64,000 nt of DNA from Tetracentron sinense. Its lineage: Eukaryota; Streptophyta; Magnoliopsida; Trochodendrales; Trochodendraceae. Below, piece by piece: positions 23,920 through 35,196 of this stretch (the stretch's first letter is position 1; the number at the start of each line of letters is the position of its first letter). A program made the position numbers and the translations under genes. Under the pieces are notes generated by a model. It was not told the DNA's origin. It worked only from the letters and a program-made list of their open reading frames with translations, and ran no database searches. The stretch is taken from contig CM026567.1 in NCBI GenBank assembly GCA_015143295.1, positions 14,774,416-14,838,415 on the forward strand, in the 5' to 3' direction.

Positions 23920-25020
23920 TCTTTCCCCCCTTACAGAAATTTCATCTCCGAAATTAGAACGAACCACAAAAGATTCAAAAGAACCAAAATACATAAAACC
24001 AACAAAGACAACTAAACAAACAAATGAGGACACTTTTCTTTCACTTCGGTCTCACGCTCTGATGTAGCCTCTTCTGCAGAATGGTGCTGCCATCTCACGA
24101 GGACCAATAGAATAGTCTTGTTACGCAAGACTTAATCTCACATATCCAAGATCTGAACTGGCTGCTCCACCAAGGTGAGATCCTCTCGGATTTTCAACGG
24201 ATCAAGTTCAATCACATGAGAAGGATCTAGAATGTACTTTTGAAGCATGGACACATGGAATACATATTGAATCGCCACCATGTGAGTGGGTAGAGCTACC
24301 CGATAAGCGACCTCACCAACTCTGGTGATGATCTCAAATGGACCCACATACCTCGGGCTGAGCTTTCCCCTCTTGCCAAACCTTATAATGCCCTTCGTTG
24401 ATGAAATCTTGACGAACACATAATCGCCAACACATAACTCAAGATCCTTTCGACGGGTGTCGGCATAGCTTTTCTGCCGATCCTAAGCAGCCTTCAACCG
24501 CTCTCTGATGATCTTGACCCTATCCGTAGTCTGCTCAATCAACTCGGGGCCCAACACTTTTCTCTCTCTGACTTCATCCCAGTATAAGGGATACCTGCAA
24601 CTTCTCCTATACAATGCTTCGAAAGGTACCATTTTGATGCTTGCTTGATAACTGTTATTGTAGGATAACTCAATCAAAGGCAAGTGATCCTCCCAACTGC
24701 CTTGAAAATCCAACATGCAAGCTCGGAGCATGTCCTCGATAATCTGGTTCACCCTCTCAGTCTGCCCATCAGACTGACGATGAAAAGCGGTGCTAAAGTC
24801 CAAACGGTAACCCATAGCGCTCTGGAAGCTCTTCTGGAACCTTAAAGTGAATCTAGGATCCCAATCTGAAATAATGCTCACTGGTACCCCGTGCAACCGA
24901 ACCACTTCTTTGATGTACAATGCAACTAGCTGGTTCGAGTTGAATGTAGTCCAATATGGTAAAAAATGGGTGGACTTTGTCAAACGGTCAACTAGAGGTG
25001 TCATTGATCTTGATCCAGTG
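23920..25020 (-). pseudogene. Ty3/gypsy integrase and C-terminal region
   Basis: Minus-strand frames give VDRLTKSTHFLPY, GVPVSIISDWDPRFT, FHRQSDGQTERVNQIIEDMLRAC and PLIELSYNNSYQ, the integrase catalytic core including the D of DWDPRFT and the E of QTERVNQ. The [13 protein letters not shown] block and VFHVSMLQKYI follow, as in Tekay-type chromovirus integrases. A frame break separates the core from the C-terminus at about 24480. The end after VEQPVQILDM is interrupted by a stop. The 5' side is cut at about 25020, where a pol end on the plus strand begins. Confidence 0.88.
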
Positions 25021-25029
25021 GCATATATA

Positions 25030-25326
25030 TTCCAGACCCTTCACATATCATTGATCTTGATCTAGTGGAGATTCGAGAGGATCTCACCTTAGTGGAGCAG
25101 CTGGCTCAGATCTTGGACCGTCGAGATCAAGTCCTACGCACCAAGACCATTCCTTTAGTCCTTGTGAAATGACAGCACCAATCTACAGAAGAGGCTACAT
25201 GGGAGCGCGAGACCGAAGTGAGGGAAAAAATGTACCCTCACCTATTTTTGTAGTTGTATTTAAGTGTTTTCCATGTACATGTATCGTTCTAATTTCGAGG
25301 ATGAAATTTCTGTTAAGAGGGGAGGA
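25030..25326 (+). pseudogene. Ty3/gypsy pol 3' end (chromodomain-like)
   Basis: The plus-strand frame reads [17 protein letters not shown], then QILDRRDQVLRTK, LVKWQHQSTEEATWE and YPHLF before a stop. This is the chromodomain-like tail typical of Tekay/Del chromoviruses. A purine tract (aagaggggaggatat) runs into the LTR at 25327. Only the tail is present; the upstream pol is replaced by the inverted pol of 23920-25020. Confidence 0.82.
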
Positions 25327-27345
25327 TATAGAGCCCCGGATTCCGGAATCAATATTCTAGTGAATAGTGTTGTGAATAGTGCTTTTGCACTAAGCTTATT
25401 TGAGCTAAGGTCTTGTATGTGACCTTGGAATTTGATTTATGGAATGAGAGTTTTCACATTACCAGAGGTGGGATTGGTGTTGAGTGTTTAAAGCAGGGTA
25501 TAAAGGTACCCTAGTTGAGTTATGGGTGCAAGCTAAGAGTATGTGAAATACTCTAATTTTGAGAAAAAAAGGAAACAGGCAAAATAGGTAGAGTACCGAT
25601 CGACCGACTTTGGTATCGGTCGACCGATACCCTACCGGTCGACCAAATGCCTGCCGGTCGACCGATAGTCCCTACCGGTCAACCGAGTGCAATATTCACC
25701 AGAGAGTGTTCTTTGGACCAGTCAACTGACCCTTCCTACTAGTCGACCAATCAGGGGTTTTTGGCTTGGCCGACCTTGTGGGATATTTTTGAAGGGCTAA
25801 GGGGTCTTTAACCAACCCCTTTTCTTATTTAAACCCAATTTCGTGGTGGGGGGGGGGGGTTAGGGTTACACAACACTTTGAGCCTTGAGAGAAGAAAAAG
25901 AAGATAAAGAGAAGGAGAGAAAGAGGAAAGGGAAGAGGAAGAGAAGGAAGAAAGAGGGGTTGCTTGGGAGTTGATCCAAACTCTTTTCTCGCTAACCGAG
26001 GTCCGTTCTAAGGCGCTCGATTGTAAGGAAGCAATCTTAGAAAGGTAGATACTCTCTACTATATATCTTGTCATAATCTCTATTGAAAATGATGATGAAA
26101 ACCTTTGAGTTTCAATATGATCTAGTAGGGACTCCTACTAGTGACTTTTGATATATTCAACACTTAGAATAAATGATGAAAAGCCATGTGATGATGAATT
26201 CAATTGTGTTACCATGTGTGAGTGTTTATCTGAAGTTTGAATGAAATAGAAAGCATGTGCCATGTGTTTATGTGTTTCCAAGTGTATACTATGGTCACTC
26301 ACAATTGTTTATGTGCACGTGTATTGCATGACCAGATTTCTCATGTGTATGTGTATCGACAAAGGAAAGTAAATGATGATGAACAAAGTAAGAAGTATCG
26401 AGAGGATGATAGTGGACTTCTACCTAGGTAGAGCATTAGTCATTTGGTCCCAAATGAAGCTATGTGTATGAGAAGAATGCAAATGGACTTCTACCACTCT
26501 AGGTAGAGCATTTGGTATTTGTTCCGAGTAAACTATGTGCAAATATATCCACGGGGTGGTGGATGAAGATGCTAATGGACTTCTATCAATCTAGGTACAA
26601 CATTAGGCATACTCCATGTGTATGTGAATGCCAATGGACACTTTACCCTTGTATGGTAAAATATTAGTCAGTGTCATGTGTACTCTCCCATAAAGCCATG
26701 TGTAAAGCAAGTGAATGTTTCATGTGTAAAGTAAAAAAGATAAAAGAAAAGAAGAATGAAAGAATGGTTTAGAAAGATAAGTGAATGTTTGTATCGTATC
26801 ACACATGTGTATTTAAAAGAGATTTCCTTATGTGTTTCAGTGCATGTGTATCCTATGAATTGTCTATATGAAGCATGTGACATTATGACATATTTTTTAG
26901 TGGCTTGTGTACGCTGAGTATTCCATGCTCATCCGATATTGTTATCATCGACAGGTTTTGATGAGGTGCGTGCTCCTAAGCCTTGGGTCGAGGAGGAGCA
27001 TTACGAGCCAGAACCTACTATGGATCACCTGCTCGAGGATAGAGCATTAGATAGGTGGCCTTATTCGGATTATTGGTGAGCGTGAGCGTGAGAGGGAGTG
27101 ATTTATGTATTTTGAAAGTGGGGGAATGTCCACTTTGCTTTTGATATTTTGTTTGTACTGTTGGTTTAGACTTGAGAGATGTACAGGTTATGTTTTTTAA
27201 AAAATCAGTTCTGCTATTTATATTCCCTGTGTATTTCACATGATGGTATGTATATATATGCCTATGTGTCATGACAGGATGGTATGACACGGCAGTCACG
27301 AGCTAAAGTATCCCTAGCTCCTAGGGGTTATTTTGGGTCGCGACA
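25327..27345 (+). repeat. Ty3/gypsy LTR, plus orientation, shared by pol (left) and gag (right)
   Basis: It begins tatagagccccggattcc (TG mutated to TA) after the polypurine tract and ends gggtcgcgaca before a primer site. GGTCGACCGATA-type palindromes lie at 25596-25750, then a TATA-like ttatttaaaccc (about 25823). Leader hairpins are at 26420-26660. A cag/gt junction at 26954 precedes an ORF (26955-27079) ending DRWPYSDYW. An 11-base g run at about 25848 precedes the ctttgagccttgagag leader. Confidence 0.88.
26955..27079 (+). CDS. Short ORF inside the gypsy LTR (conserved peptide)
   Basis: The frame is open from an acceptor-like tcgacag/gt to TGA at 27077-27079, about 40 codons. It contains APKPWVEEEHYE and ends LDRWPYSDYW. 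Related peptides sit at the same place in the LTRs at 62319 (PGPWVEEDYGEEEL, ending KWPYPGYY) and 46690 (VEPWVEETYIEE). There is no ATG at its start, so it would need an upstream exon or be part of a spliced leader peptide. Its function is unknown. Conservation of PWVEE and WPY..Y between divergent LTRs suggests past selection. Confidence 0.45.
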
Positions 27346-27349
27346 GAGT

Positions 27350-27361
27350 TGGTATCAAAGC
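27350..27361 (+). promoter_or_regulatory. Primer-binding site of the plus-strand gypsy element
   Basis: The sequence ttggtatcaaagcc follows the LTR end by four bases. It matches the complement of initiator tRNA-Met except for one base (caaagc for cagagc). Confidence 0.85.
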
Positions 27362-27771
27362 CTAGGGATTAGTTTCTCTCGGGCTTAGCGGAAATCAAGT
27401 TTAGGTTTTTTCAGTTCGTGACTTGAATTTAGAACTCAGATGAACTTGGAAGTTCGGGTTGATACCATGATATAATGGGTATCAAGCAGAGGTGTTAGGT
27501 CCATTTAGGGTGTTTATATTCCAAGTATAGACAGGTAATCTAGTCTTAACATAGGACCGGTTAACTTCTTAGCTGAGTTTTAACGCTTAGAATCATTAGG
27601 AAACCATTAGTATTCTTATACTATTATGTGTATACTTTGATGTATACGATGCGCTCTATATAAGCACTATAAGCTCATTAAACCGTACTATATGCACATT
27701 AAACCGTGATATTCACAGAGCTCAGTTCAAGTGAGATTTACATTTTTACTATTGCTCTCAGGATTATTATC

Positions 27772-28880
27772 ATGAGGCGTGGCAATAGAGGGAGAGGCTT
27801 CCAGAGGGTGATGGGCAACCCGACTTAACCCAAATATTGGGGGCCATCGCTGCGACCATGGAGAGGTTGGCAGACAAGGTGGATGGTCCTACTAATCCCG
27901 TGGTTCCTGTTGCACCTGCACCTCTTCCCGTGCACCACACTGCGGGGTTAGAGACTTTTCGGAGATTACAGCCTCCTACCTTTCATGGGACTACTGGCCC
28001 CATGGCGGCCAAGGCCTAGATTATGCTATTGGAGAAAAGCTTCAAGGTCTTCCGATGCACAGATGAGCAAAGAGTCGACTGGGCCTCTTTTGTGATGGAG
28101 GGTTCTGCTGAGCATTGGTGGAGAGCTGCCTTGAGGCAGAGAGATGCCACTAGGGTAGGAGAGGCATGGGCATGTGGAGAATTCCTTGATGTCTTCTATC
28201 GACAGTACTTTCCCACTGCTATCCGAGAGCAGAAGGAGATCGAGTTCATGACGCTAGTGCAGGGAGAGATGAGTGTGGCAGACTATGAGGCCACTTTTGT
28301 AGACTTATCAAGGTTCAGACCTCACCTGATCGAGGGTTGAAGACCTTCATCAGGGACAGGGTGTCCATGTTCTAGATCGACACCTGGGGAGAGGTAGTGA
28401 GCAAGGCTAAGCTCGCAGAGAAGAATTATGAGGAGTTCTTCTGGAGGAGAGACAATGGATAATCCAGTGGCTTAGCATCGCCTGAGAAGAGATGCAGAAC
28501 TGCTTCCTATCTGACTTCACAGCCTACACAGGCTCCGAGGCCTCCTTTTGCACTGTAGGCACTTCGTCCTACTACTACACAGGCTACCAGGTCTGTGCAG
28601 CCCACTTCTTCCACTCCAGGTATGGGACTTTGCAGTCACTACAGGCGGAAGCATATCGGAGATTACCGGAAGCTCTCAGGAGGGTGTTTTCATTGTGGCC
28701 TCTAGGGACATATGGTCAAGGATTGCCCGAGCCGACAGTCTTCGTTCCAACCTCAGCCTCAGCCTCAGCCTCAACCTCAACCTTAGCCTCAACCTTAGGG
28801 GAATAGGCCTCCAATCAAGCAGGCTTCTCAGCAGGGATCTTCTCAGGTCTCTAGGCCCCCGCAGCCCACTTAACCCCTCG
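27772..28880 (+). pseudogene. Ty3/gypsy gag
   Basis: A start Met (MRRGNRGRGFQR) is followed by a premature stop. The frame resumes with MERLADKVD, FRRLQPPTFHG, and a Retrotrans_gag core (FRCTDEQRVDWASFVMEGSA, HWWRAA, FLDVFYRQYFP, EFMTLVQGEMSVADYE). A CCHC knuckle (GCFHCGL, stop, GHMVKDCP) lies at about 28684-28730. A (cagcct)n low-complexity stretch at 28755-28800 encodes the QPQ-rich linker. Several stops and frameshifts are present, so it is a relic. Confidence 0.88.
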
Positions 28881-29651
28881 TCAGGCAAATCAGGGGGGGT
28901 CTTCGCATGACGGAGCAGGATGCACATGTATCAGATGATGTTGTGCAAGGTACGCCCAAGTTTAAATTGGCAAAGTTGTAAATTATTAATAGTATGTGAT
29001 TGTATTTCTATGTCTTGTACGAACATGCTATCTATATCTTATGTGTGGATTATGAAATTGCTTAACGGTAGTTAGTTTATACCCAGGCACCTTATTGATA
29101 GAGGAGTGCCTAGCTCGGGTGCTGATTGACACAGGATCGACACATTCCTTCGTATCAGCCAGCTTTGCAAAGGGTTTTCTCTCTGCACCGAGCCAGCTAG
29201 TCCAAGAGTTATCGATTTCGACTCCACACGGTAAGACAGTGGATGCAGACAGAGTGTACGAGGGATGCATAGTGCAAGTGGGGTAGCATGAGATGTTAGC
29301 TGATCTGATAGTCTTGGATTTCCAAGATTTCGATGTGATCTTGGGAATGGACTGGCTCTTGGCTCACTACGGTCACGTGGCATGCTTTGAGAAGATGGTG
29401 AACTTCTAGCAAGTAGGGTCAAAGCCGTTTCATTTCAGGGGACTGCAGAGGAGAGACATCGCCCGCCTTACAGCATTTAGTCTCTCAAGTTTAGAGACAA
29501 GATACTCCACATCCATCCCTGTTGTGAGTGAGTATCTAGATGTGTTTCCTAAGGTTTTGCCAGAATTACCTCCTGATTGAGAGATAGAGTTTGCTATCAA
29601 ACTTACTCCGAGTACTGCTCCGATGTCTAGGGCTCCATAACGGATGACCCC
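28881..29651 (+). pseudogene. Ty3/gypsy pol 5' part (protease to RT start)
   Basis: The protease active site is visible in ARVLIDTGSTHSFVSASFA at about 29108-29165. The linker then reads YLDVFPKVLPELPPD and ends with IKLTPSTAPMSRAP just before the RT fingers. A second gypsy LTR cuts it at 29652. It has several stop codons, including one after the EG(C)IVQVG stretch at about 29286. Confidence 0.85.
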
Positions 29652-31978
29652 TGTCGCGCCCCAAAATCCCCCCTAGGAGTTAGATGAGACTTTAAGTATG
29701 ACTATACATAACCTGCCAAACCATCTTGTAATGAATAAGACAAAACATAATATAACGAATACATGATACAAAGTGCAGAAGCTAAAACAGTGCGGAAGCG
29801 TATACCAACCTTTTCTTTTTCTATACAAGCTCTGTATTCCAAGTTCATATACAAAACATATCAAGTAAAGGTGGACATGCCCACCTATCACAACACAAAA
29901 AAAAAACATGAATCTCTCTCTCTCTCTCTCTCTCAATAGTACTCTAGGTAAGGCCAGCTATCTAAGCCTCTAGCCTCCGCCTGGGCTCTACCATAGGGTC
30001 CCCGTGAAGCTCCTCTTCACTGTAATCCTTCTCGATCCGATGACCCGAAGCTCAAATGTCAAAGCGTGTACCTGCCGACATCAATATGTACGGATGAGTC
30101 TGGAATACTCAGGGAGTACAAGCTACTAGCTAACAATAGTAATAACATACTAAAAATCACAATTTCAACTAAATTAAACATAATAGCCATGACATGCGTG
30201 AATTACATGCGAAAACTCCGAATAAAACTGTGCTTATAATTCATGACTTGTCCTTGAAAATATCTTTTCATGTTTTTCAAAACTTGCTTGTCGTATTAAA
30301 ATCTCGTTCTTGTCTTGTGGGAATCATGCGTGTCATATCTTGCTTGTCATGTTATGTCATGCTTGCTTGTAAGTCAGATGTTAGTGCCCTTGTAGTGACT
30401 TGTAAGCCGGGTATGTAAATACCCTTTAGCGAAATAGAAAAGGTGCACCAATATCCTTGATTTTCTTGTCTTGTTTTCTTATGAGCCAGATATGACATAT
30501 CCTTGGATATGCCCTATCATTGACCGACCCAAAGTTCGGCTTTATCATTCTTACTTGTCTTATTTACTTGTGAGCCAAATGCTGCATATCCTTGGATATG
30601 CCCCATCCTTGACCGACCCAAAGTTCGGCTTGACCATTCGTATCATAAATCATTGGTCTTGTTCTTGTTGTTTCTTGTATGTATACTTATACTTAGAAAA
30701 GCTCGGTTTATGCATGCATGCGTGCTCGTGCATAACAATTGGTGATATCTTGGTGTCATGAAAACTAGAACATCACATAGCATTTCAACAATTCAATCGA
30801 CACATGAGATTTGAAAGGGAATATATATAGCACTTTATCAAAGTACTAAATTGGGAAAACTCCTGAATTCATGTTTGCATAATCTTAGTATAAGTTTCAT
30901 ACAAGCATTTCATCAAACATGTGATATTCAACATTTCCTTGGGTCTTTTAATTCATGCTTTCATAATCAACATTTCATCAAACATCTTGTGTGCGTTCAT
31001 TATGCGTACATTGCCCTTCCCCATTTTCCATCACACAACAACATCCAAATCCTACATGGCATCCAATCGCCTTAACTATCCACCCATTCCATACATCATC
31101 ACCATTTACTTTAATCTTTACATTTTAGGGAAAGTGATGTATTTCAAGAAAAGGAATGTACAAGATCAATCCACAACTATAATTAAAGAAAACCTAGGTT
31201 ATTACTAGCTAACTAGGAGGGTGTACTAACCTTGAGTATTAACTCCCAATCTTGAAGAGAGACCCTCTTGATTTGGAAATCCAAGTTTGAGGAAGAAGAA
31301 GATACCACCTTGAGTGGAAGATCCTTGCTTGAAGTGGAATCCAAACTTGATTTGAGCTTCACTACCTTCAATCCAAGACCCTCCTCGAGCAAACCCTAAC
31401 TTCTCCCCTTTCTCCTATCTAATTTCTCTCAAAACTTGGCTTGAGGGTTTATGAAACCCTCAACCCATGAAATTTGGGTATATATAGAAAAAGGGGTGGT
31501 CAAATGACCATCTTACCCTTAATGAATGGCTTAAAAAGACCAAACTGGGCAAAAGTCTGCATGGCTGGTCGACCGGTAGTGACCCTTGGTCGACCGGTCA
31601 AAAATGACCTCTTTGGAAATAAACCCCATACAAAATTTCACTCTATTGATTGACTAGTAATGGGTATCGGACGATCGGTTGCTTATCGGTTGACTAGTGG
31701 CAAAATCGGTCGATCGGTTTTGCCATGTTTTTTGTCATTTTTGTTGTTTTTCTCATTTTTAACACTTACTTTTTCCAACCTTTTTCATTTACCCTAAATT
31801 GAACCTTGAAAACATTCTTAAGATTTTAACGTATTTAAAAACATATTACCCTTCAAATAGAAATATAATAACTTGTTGTCATTTACAACCATCTAATCTT
31901 TTACCTATGGCATCTAGCCTCATACACAATTCATGGCACTATTCACTGTGCATGCCCATCAAGGACCGGGGTTCTACA
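29652..31978 (-). repeat. Ty3/gypsy 3' LTR, minus orientation
   Basis: On the minus strand it begins tgtagaaccccggtcctt at 31978 and ends ttttggggcgcgaca at 29652. TCGA and CGATCG palindromes lie at 31565-31725, followed by a TATA box (gggtatatatag on the plus strand, 31477-31488). Leader hairpins include 30409-30424, 30496-30511 and 30584-30601. A cag/gt acceptor-like site at about 30070 precedes a degraded peptide region (about 29937-30070, with EKDYSEEEL). The insertion interrupts the plus-strand gypsy pol. A (tc)n tract lies at 29912-29934. Confidence 0.88.
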
Positions 31979-32999
31979 TCCTGCCCCCCTTACAGAAATT
32001 TCATCCTCGAAATTGGAATGAAACAAAAACATGAAACATAATTATAAGAACAATTGAGTGTACTTTTCCTTCATTTCTGCTTCTCGCTCCCATGTGGCCT
32101 CTTCTCGCGAATGATGTTCCCATTGCATTAGCATTAGGGGAATTACGTTGGTGTGCAAAACTTGCTCTTTTCAGTCCAAAATTTGTGCCGGTTGATCAAC
32201 CAATGTGAGGTCTTCTCGAATCTCCAAAGGATCCAACTCAATGACATACGAGGGATCTGGGATGTATTTATGGAGCATGGAAACATGGAATACATTGTGA
32301 ATGACTGCCATATGAGTGGGTAAAGCTACCCTGTATGAAACCTCACAAACTCTGGTGATGATCTCAAATGGACCCACATACCGAGGGCTGAGCTTTCCTC
32401 TCTTGCCAAATCTCATAATCCCTTTGCTAGGTGAAATCTTCACAAAGACTTGATCTCCAACTTGAAATTCCAAGTCTCTGTGGCAATTGTCTACATAACT
32501 CTTTTGCCTATCTTGTGCTGCCTTCAACCTTTCTCTGATGATCTTAACCTTGCCTGCGGTCTGTTCAATCAACTCAAGGCCCAATATCTTTCTTTCTCCA
32601 ACTTCATCCCAGTATAGAGGAGACCTACAACTACGCTCATACTAGGCCTCAAAAGGTGTCATTTGGATGCTCGCCTGATAGCTGTTGTTGTAGGCGAATT
32701 TAACCAGAGGCAAGTGATCCTCCCAACTACCCTTAAAGTCTAGCATGCAAGCCCGGTGCATGTCCTCTATAATCTGATTTACCCTCTCGGTTTGCCCATT
32801 AGTTTGCAGATGAAAAGCCATGCGAAAGTTCAAACAGGAACCCATAGCGCTCTGGAAGCTCTTCTAGAACCTGGAAGTAAATCTAGGATCCATGTTTGAC
32901 ACGATACTCACCGGCACTCCGTGCAATCGAACTACTTCTTTAATATATACAATGCAACTAGCTGGTTCATGTTGAACGTAGTCCAATGAGGAAGAAAAA
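31979..32999 (-). pseudogene. Ty3/gypsy integrase and C-terminal region
   Basis: The minus-strand frames give FHLQTNGQTERVNQIIEDM and FAYNNSYQASIQMTPFEA, then [50 protein letters not shown] and [17 protein letters not shown], ending at VDQPAQILD. It is close to the copy at 23920-25020 but not identical. A stop breaks the frame near 32642. The upstream part is cut at about 33000 by the LINE junction. Confidence 0.88.
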
Positions 33000-33024
33000 T
33001 TTTGTGTTCATTCTCTAAGGTTTC

Positions 33025-34710
33025 ATGAACAACCCTAGGGCTGCCGCGGTGGGGAGGGAATCTCCTCTTCACGACCACCTGATCCGCCCCTCTCCTATGC
33101 TACTATAGTTGGTAAAACATCCTCTGAGTCGGTTTCTTCACCTCCCACCATTCCCATTAAAAAACTAGGTTCTTTTAGAGGCGAACCAACCATCTTCTTC
33201 ACTGAAGAAGAGTCCTCTCTTTTAGCAACCCCACATCGTCTATCCTTGGTGGCTAAATGCTCTTACGGTAGGCCTTCTCTGGACATTATTAAGAAGCACA
33301 TGAACAAATCTGAAGGTCTACGTCTTGCTTTTTTTGTTGGATGAGTTTCCCAAACCTTCCCCTCCATCTATTTAACGATTCAGAACTCTCTTCTATTGGT
33401 AGCATTTTTGGCAAAGTTCTGAAACTAGATGGTGCAACGAAAAACTTCTCTAGACCGAGTGTTGCTCGTGTTTGTATCGAAATAGATCTCCTAAAAAAGA
33501 ATCCAGATCGGTTTTGGCTTGGTATTGGAGATCATGGTCGTTGGCAAGAAGTTGAGTATAAAAAACTTTTTAGATTTTGTGTCCAATGCAAGAAATTAGG
33601 CCATGAATTACAGGAATGCACTGTTGGATCTAAGGGTAGATCAAAGGATCGGAAACTTGATCATCAAGAGGCTAAATTTGATACTCATTAGATTTCAACA
33701 AAACAATGGGTAGTCAAGAGATTTTCGTCTACTGAGGAGTTTCTAATTCTGAAGATCCTACTAAGATCCCTCCTACAGGAAACTTCTCTATTACCAATCC
33801 AAACAATAACAATGGTGCAGCTGAAATCTCCTCCAAGGGTTCTGTGGAGATTACCAAAGCAGCAAAGATTGTTCAAGCCAAGGAGCAGATTCAAGATATA
33901 GAACAAGCAAATGAAAATAATATCTTAGTTGTTGAAGATATGCTAACTGATTCGCAAGGTGCAGCAGATAAACACATTCGGGTTCCAGCCCAGAATACTC
34001 ATCTGGTTCGTGATACATCTCCTCTAGATCTCTCAGTTAACAATGGATATAATTATTCCGAGCCAGATGCAACAAAGACCAATGCTAGAATCCCAGGGCA
34101 AAATCAAGTTATAGATCGGATCCAAGATCAGAATAATAAATCTGCATCAACAGAGGTTAATATAGAGAATGATCAGATTTTACAGCCATTGCATATTCTA
34201 AACCATGTAGCAGATATTCAAGAAGCTGAATCTATGGATCTTCTTCAAGTTTGAGTAGGTGAATTAGATAAAGATTGTCTTCAAATTAATAAGAAGCCTC
34301 TAAGCCAGGAACAAGATAATGAGAAACAAGGTGCAGTTTATCCTCATTCCGTGGAAGACAATGGTATGGATACCTTTATTCCTTTCATATAATTTAGAAA
34401 TTCTGGAAAAGAGAACAATAATTTTGTATCTTCCTCATCAAAGCACTCGAGAGATATTATATGGAATTCTTCTTCTTCAGCTGAATTTCACCATGAGGTA
34501 GAACCTTATGTTTTTGTTCATTTAGATAAATTTATAATAGAAGGAAAAGCTTTTCTTTCTCAGATATCGAAGATCAAAAAATTTTCAGAAATAGAACTTG
34601 AAAAGGGTTCGATCCTTAAACAAAAGAGAAGTATCCCCCCATCGGATAGAATTACCCAGTCTAGAGCGCTAGCTCTAATCTTGATTAAAAAATTCTCTAG
34701 TTACCAATGA
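33025..34710 (+). pseudogene. LINE copy 1 ORF1 (DUF4283 and CCHC)
   Basis: It starts MNNPRAAAVGRESPLH and stops early. Later frames carry LVAKCSYGRPSLDIIKKH, then VSFPNLPLHLFND, FGKVLKLDGATKNFSRPSVA and WLGIGDHGRWQEVEYK (DUF4283 type), and the knuckle CVQCKKLGHELQEC. Compared with copy 2 at 35434-35700, a stretch of DUF4283 is deleted near 33335. A low-complexity acidic tail follows. ORF1 ends in TGA at 34708-34710. It is the nucleic-acid-binding chaperone of the LINE particle. Confidence 0.85.
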
Positions 34711-35115
34711 TTAGTATATTATCTTAGAACATTAGAGGAATTGATAACTTAACTTCTAAAGCCAGATAAAGGAAATTAATGGATATCTATAGTATATCTA
34801 TGATTGGAATTATGAAACCTATGCAGTCTCCGGATAATATAGTCTCTCTTAGCAAGATGCTTGATATGCCGGGATATCTTACGCATCCGAAGATATGGAT
34901 TTTATGTAAAGATTAGCTGAAAGTCTCTTTATTTGCTTCTCTTGACCAAGCTCTTATTGTTGATGTGAACATTCAAGGAATGGATATGATCATATGCAGC
35001 TTTATCTATGCTAAATGTCTTAGCAATGATAGATTGATTTTGTGGAATGATATATATTTGATTGTATCTAACTTCAATGGTCCTCTCCTTCTTGCTGGTA
35101 ACTTTAAGGCTATTT
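34707..35115 (+). pseudogene. LINE copy 1 ORF2, endonuclease part
   Basis: The frame MISILS, stop, NIRGIDNLTSKAR starts the EEP/APE endonuclease. MPGYLTHPKIWILCKD, LDQALIVDV, ICSFIYAKC and NFNGPLLLAGNFKAI follow. It has at least three in-frame stops. It breaks at the LINE copy 2 insertion and resumes at 41353. Confidence 0.85.
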
Positions 35116-35196
35116 AGCTCTGGAGGAGTAAGTTAGCAAACTTTCAAAATAGGTGCATGTTAGCAAGACAAGAGTGCTTGCAGAATTAGGGTTCTA

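Larger units (their letters stand above)
33000..35115 (+). mobile_element. L1-type LINE, 5' part (copy 1)
   Basis: It holds ORF1 and the start of ORF2. The element is interrupted at 35115 by a second LINE and continues at 41353-41628, where the frame resumes in the endonuclease domain. The left edge is the point where gypsy integrase homology stops, near 33000. The 3' end is missing, so no target duplication can be read. Confidence 0.85.

Noticed and set aside
28676..28927. Minus-strand frame with an LR-dipeptide run
   Set aside because: It is the reverse of the (cagcct)n low-complexity linker in gypsy gag, not a gene.
34707..34710. ATGA overlap of LINE ORF1 stop and ORF2 start as a translation-coupling signal
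   Set aside because: In the better-preserved copy 2 the ORF1 stop (36955-36957) lies 17 bases before the ORF2 start, so the overlap is not conserved.
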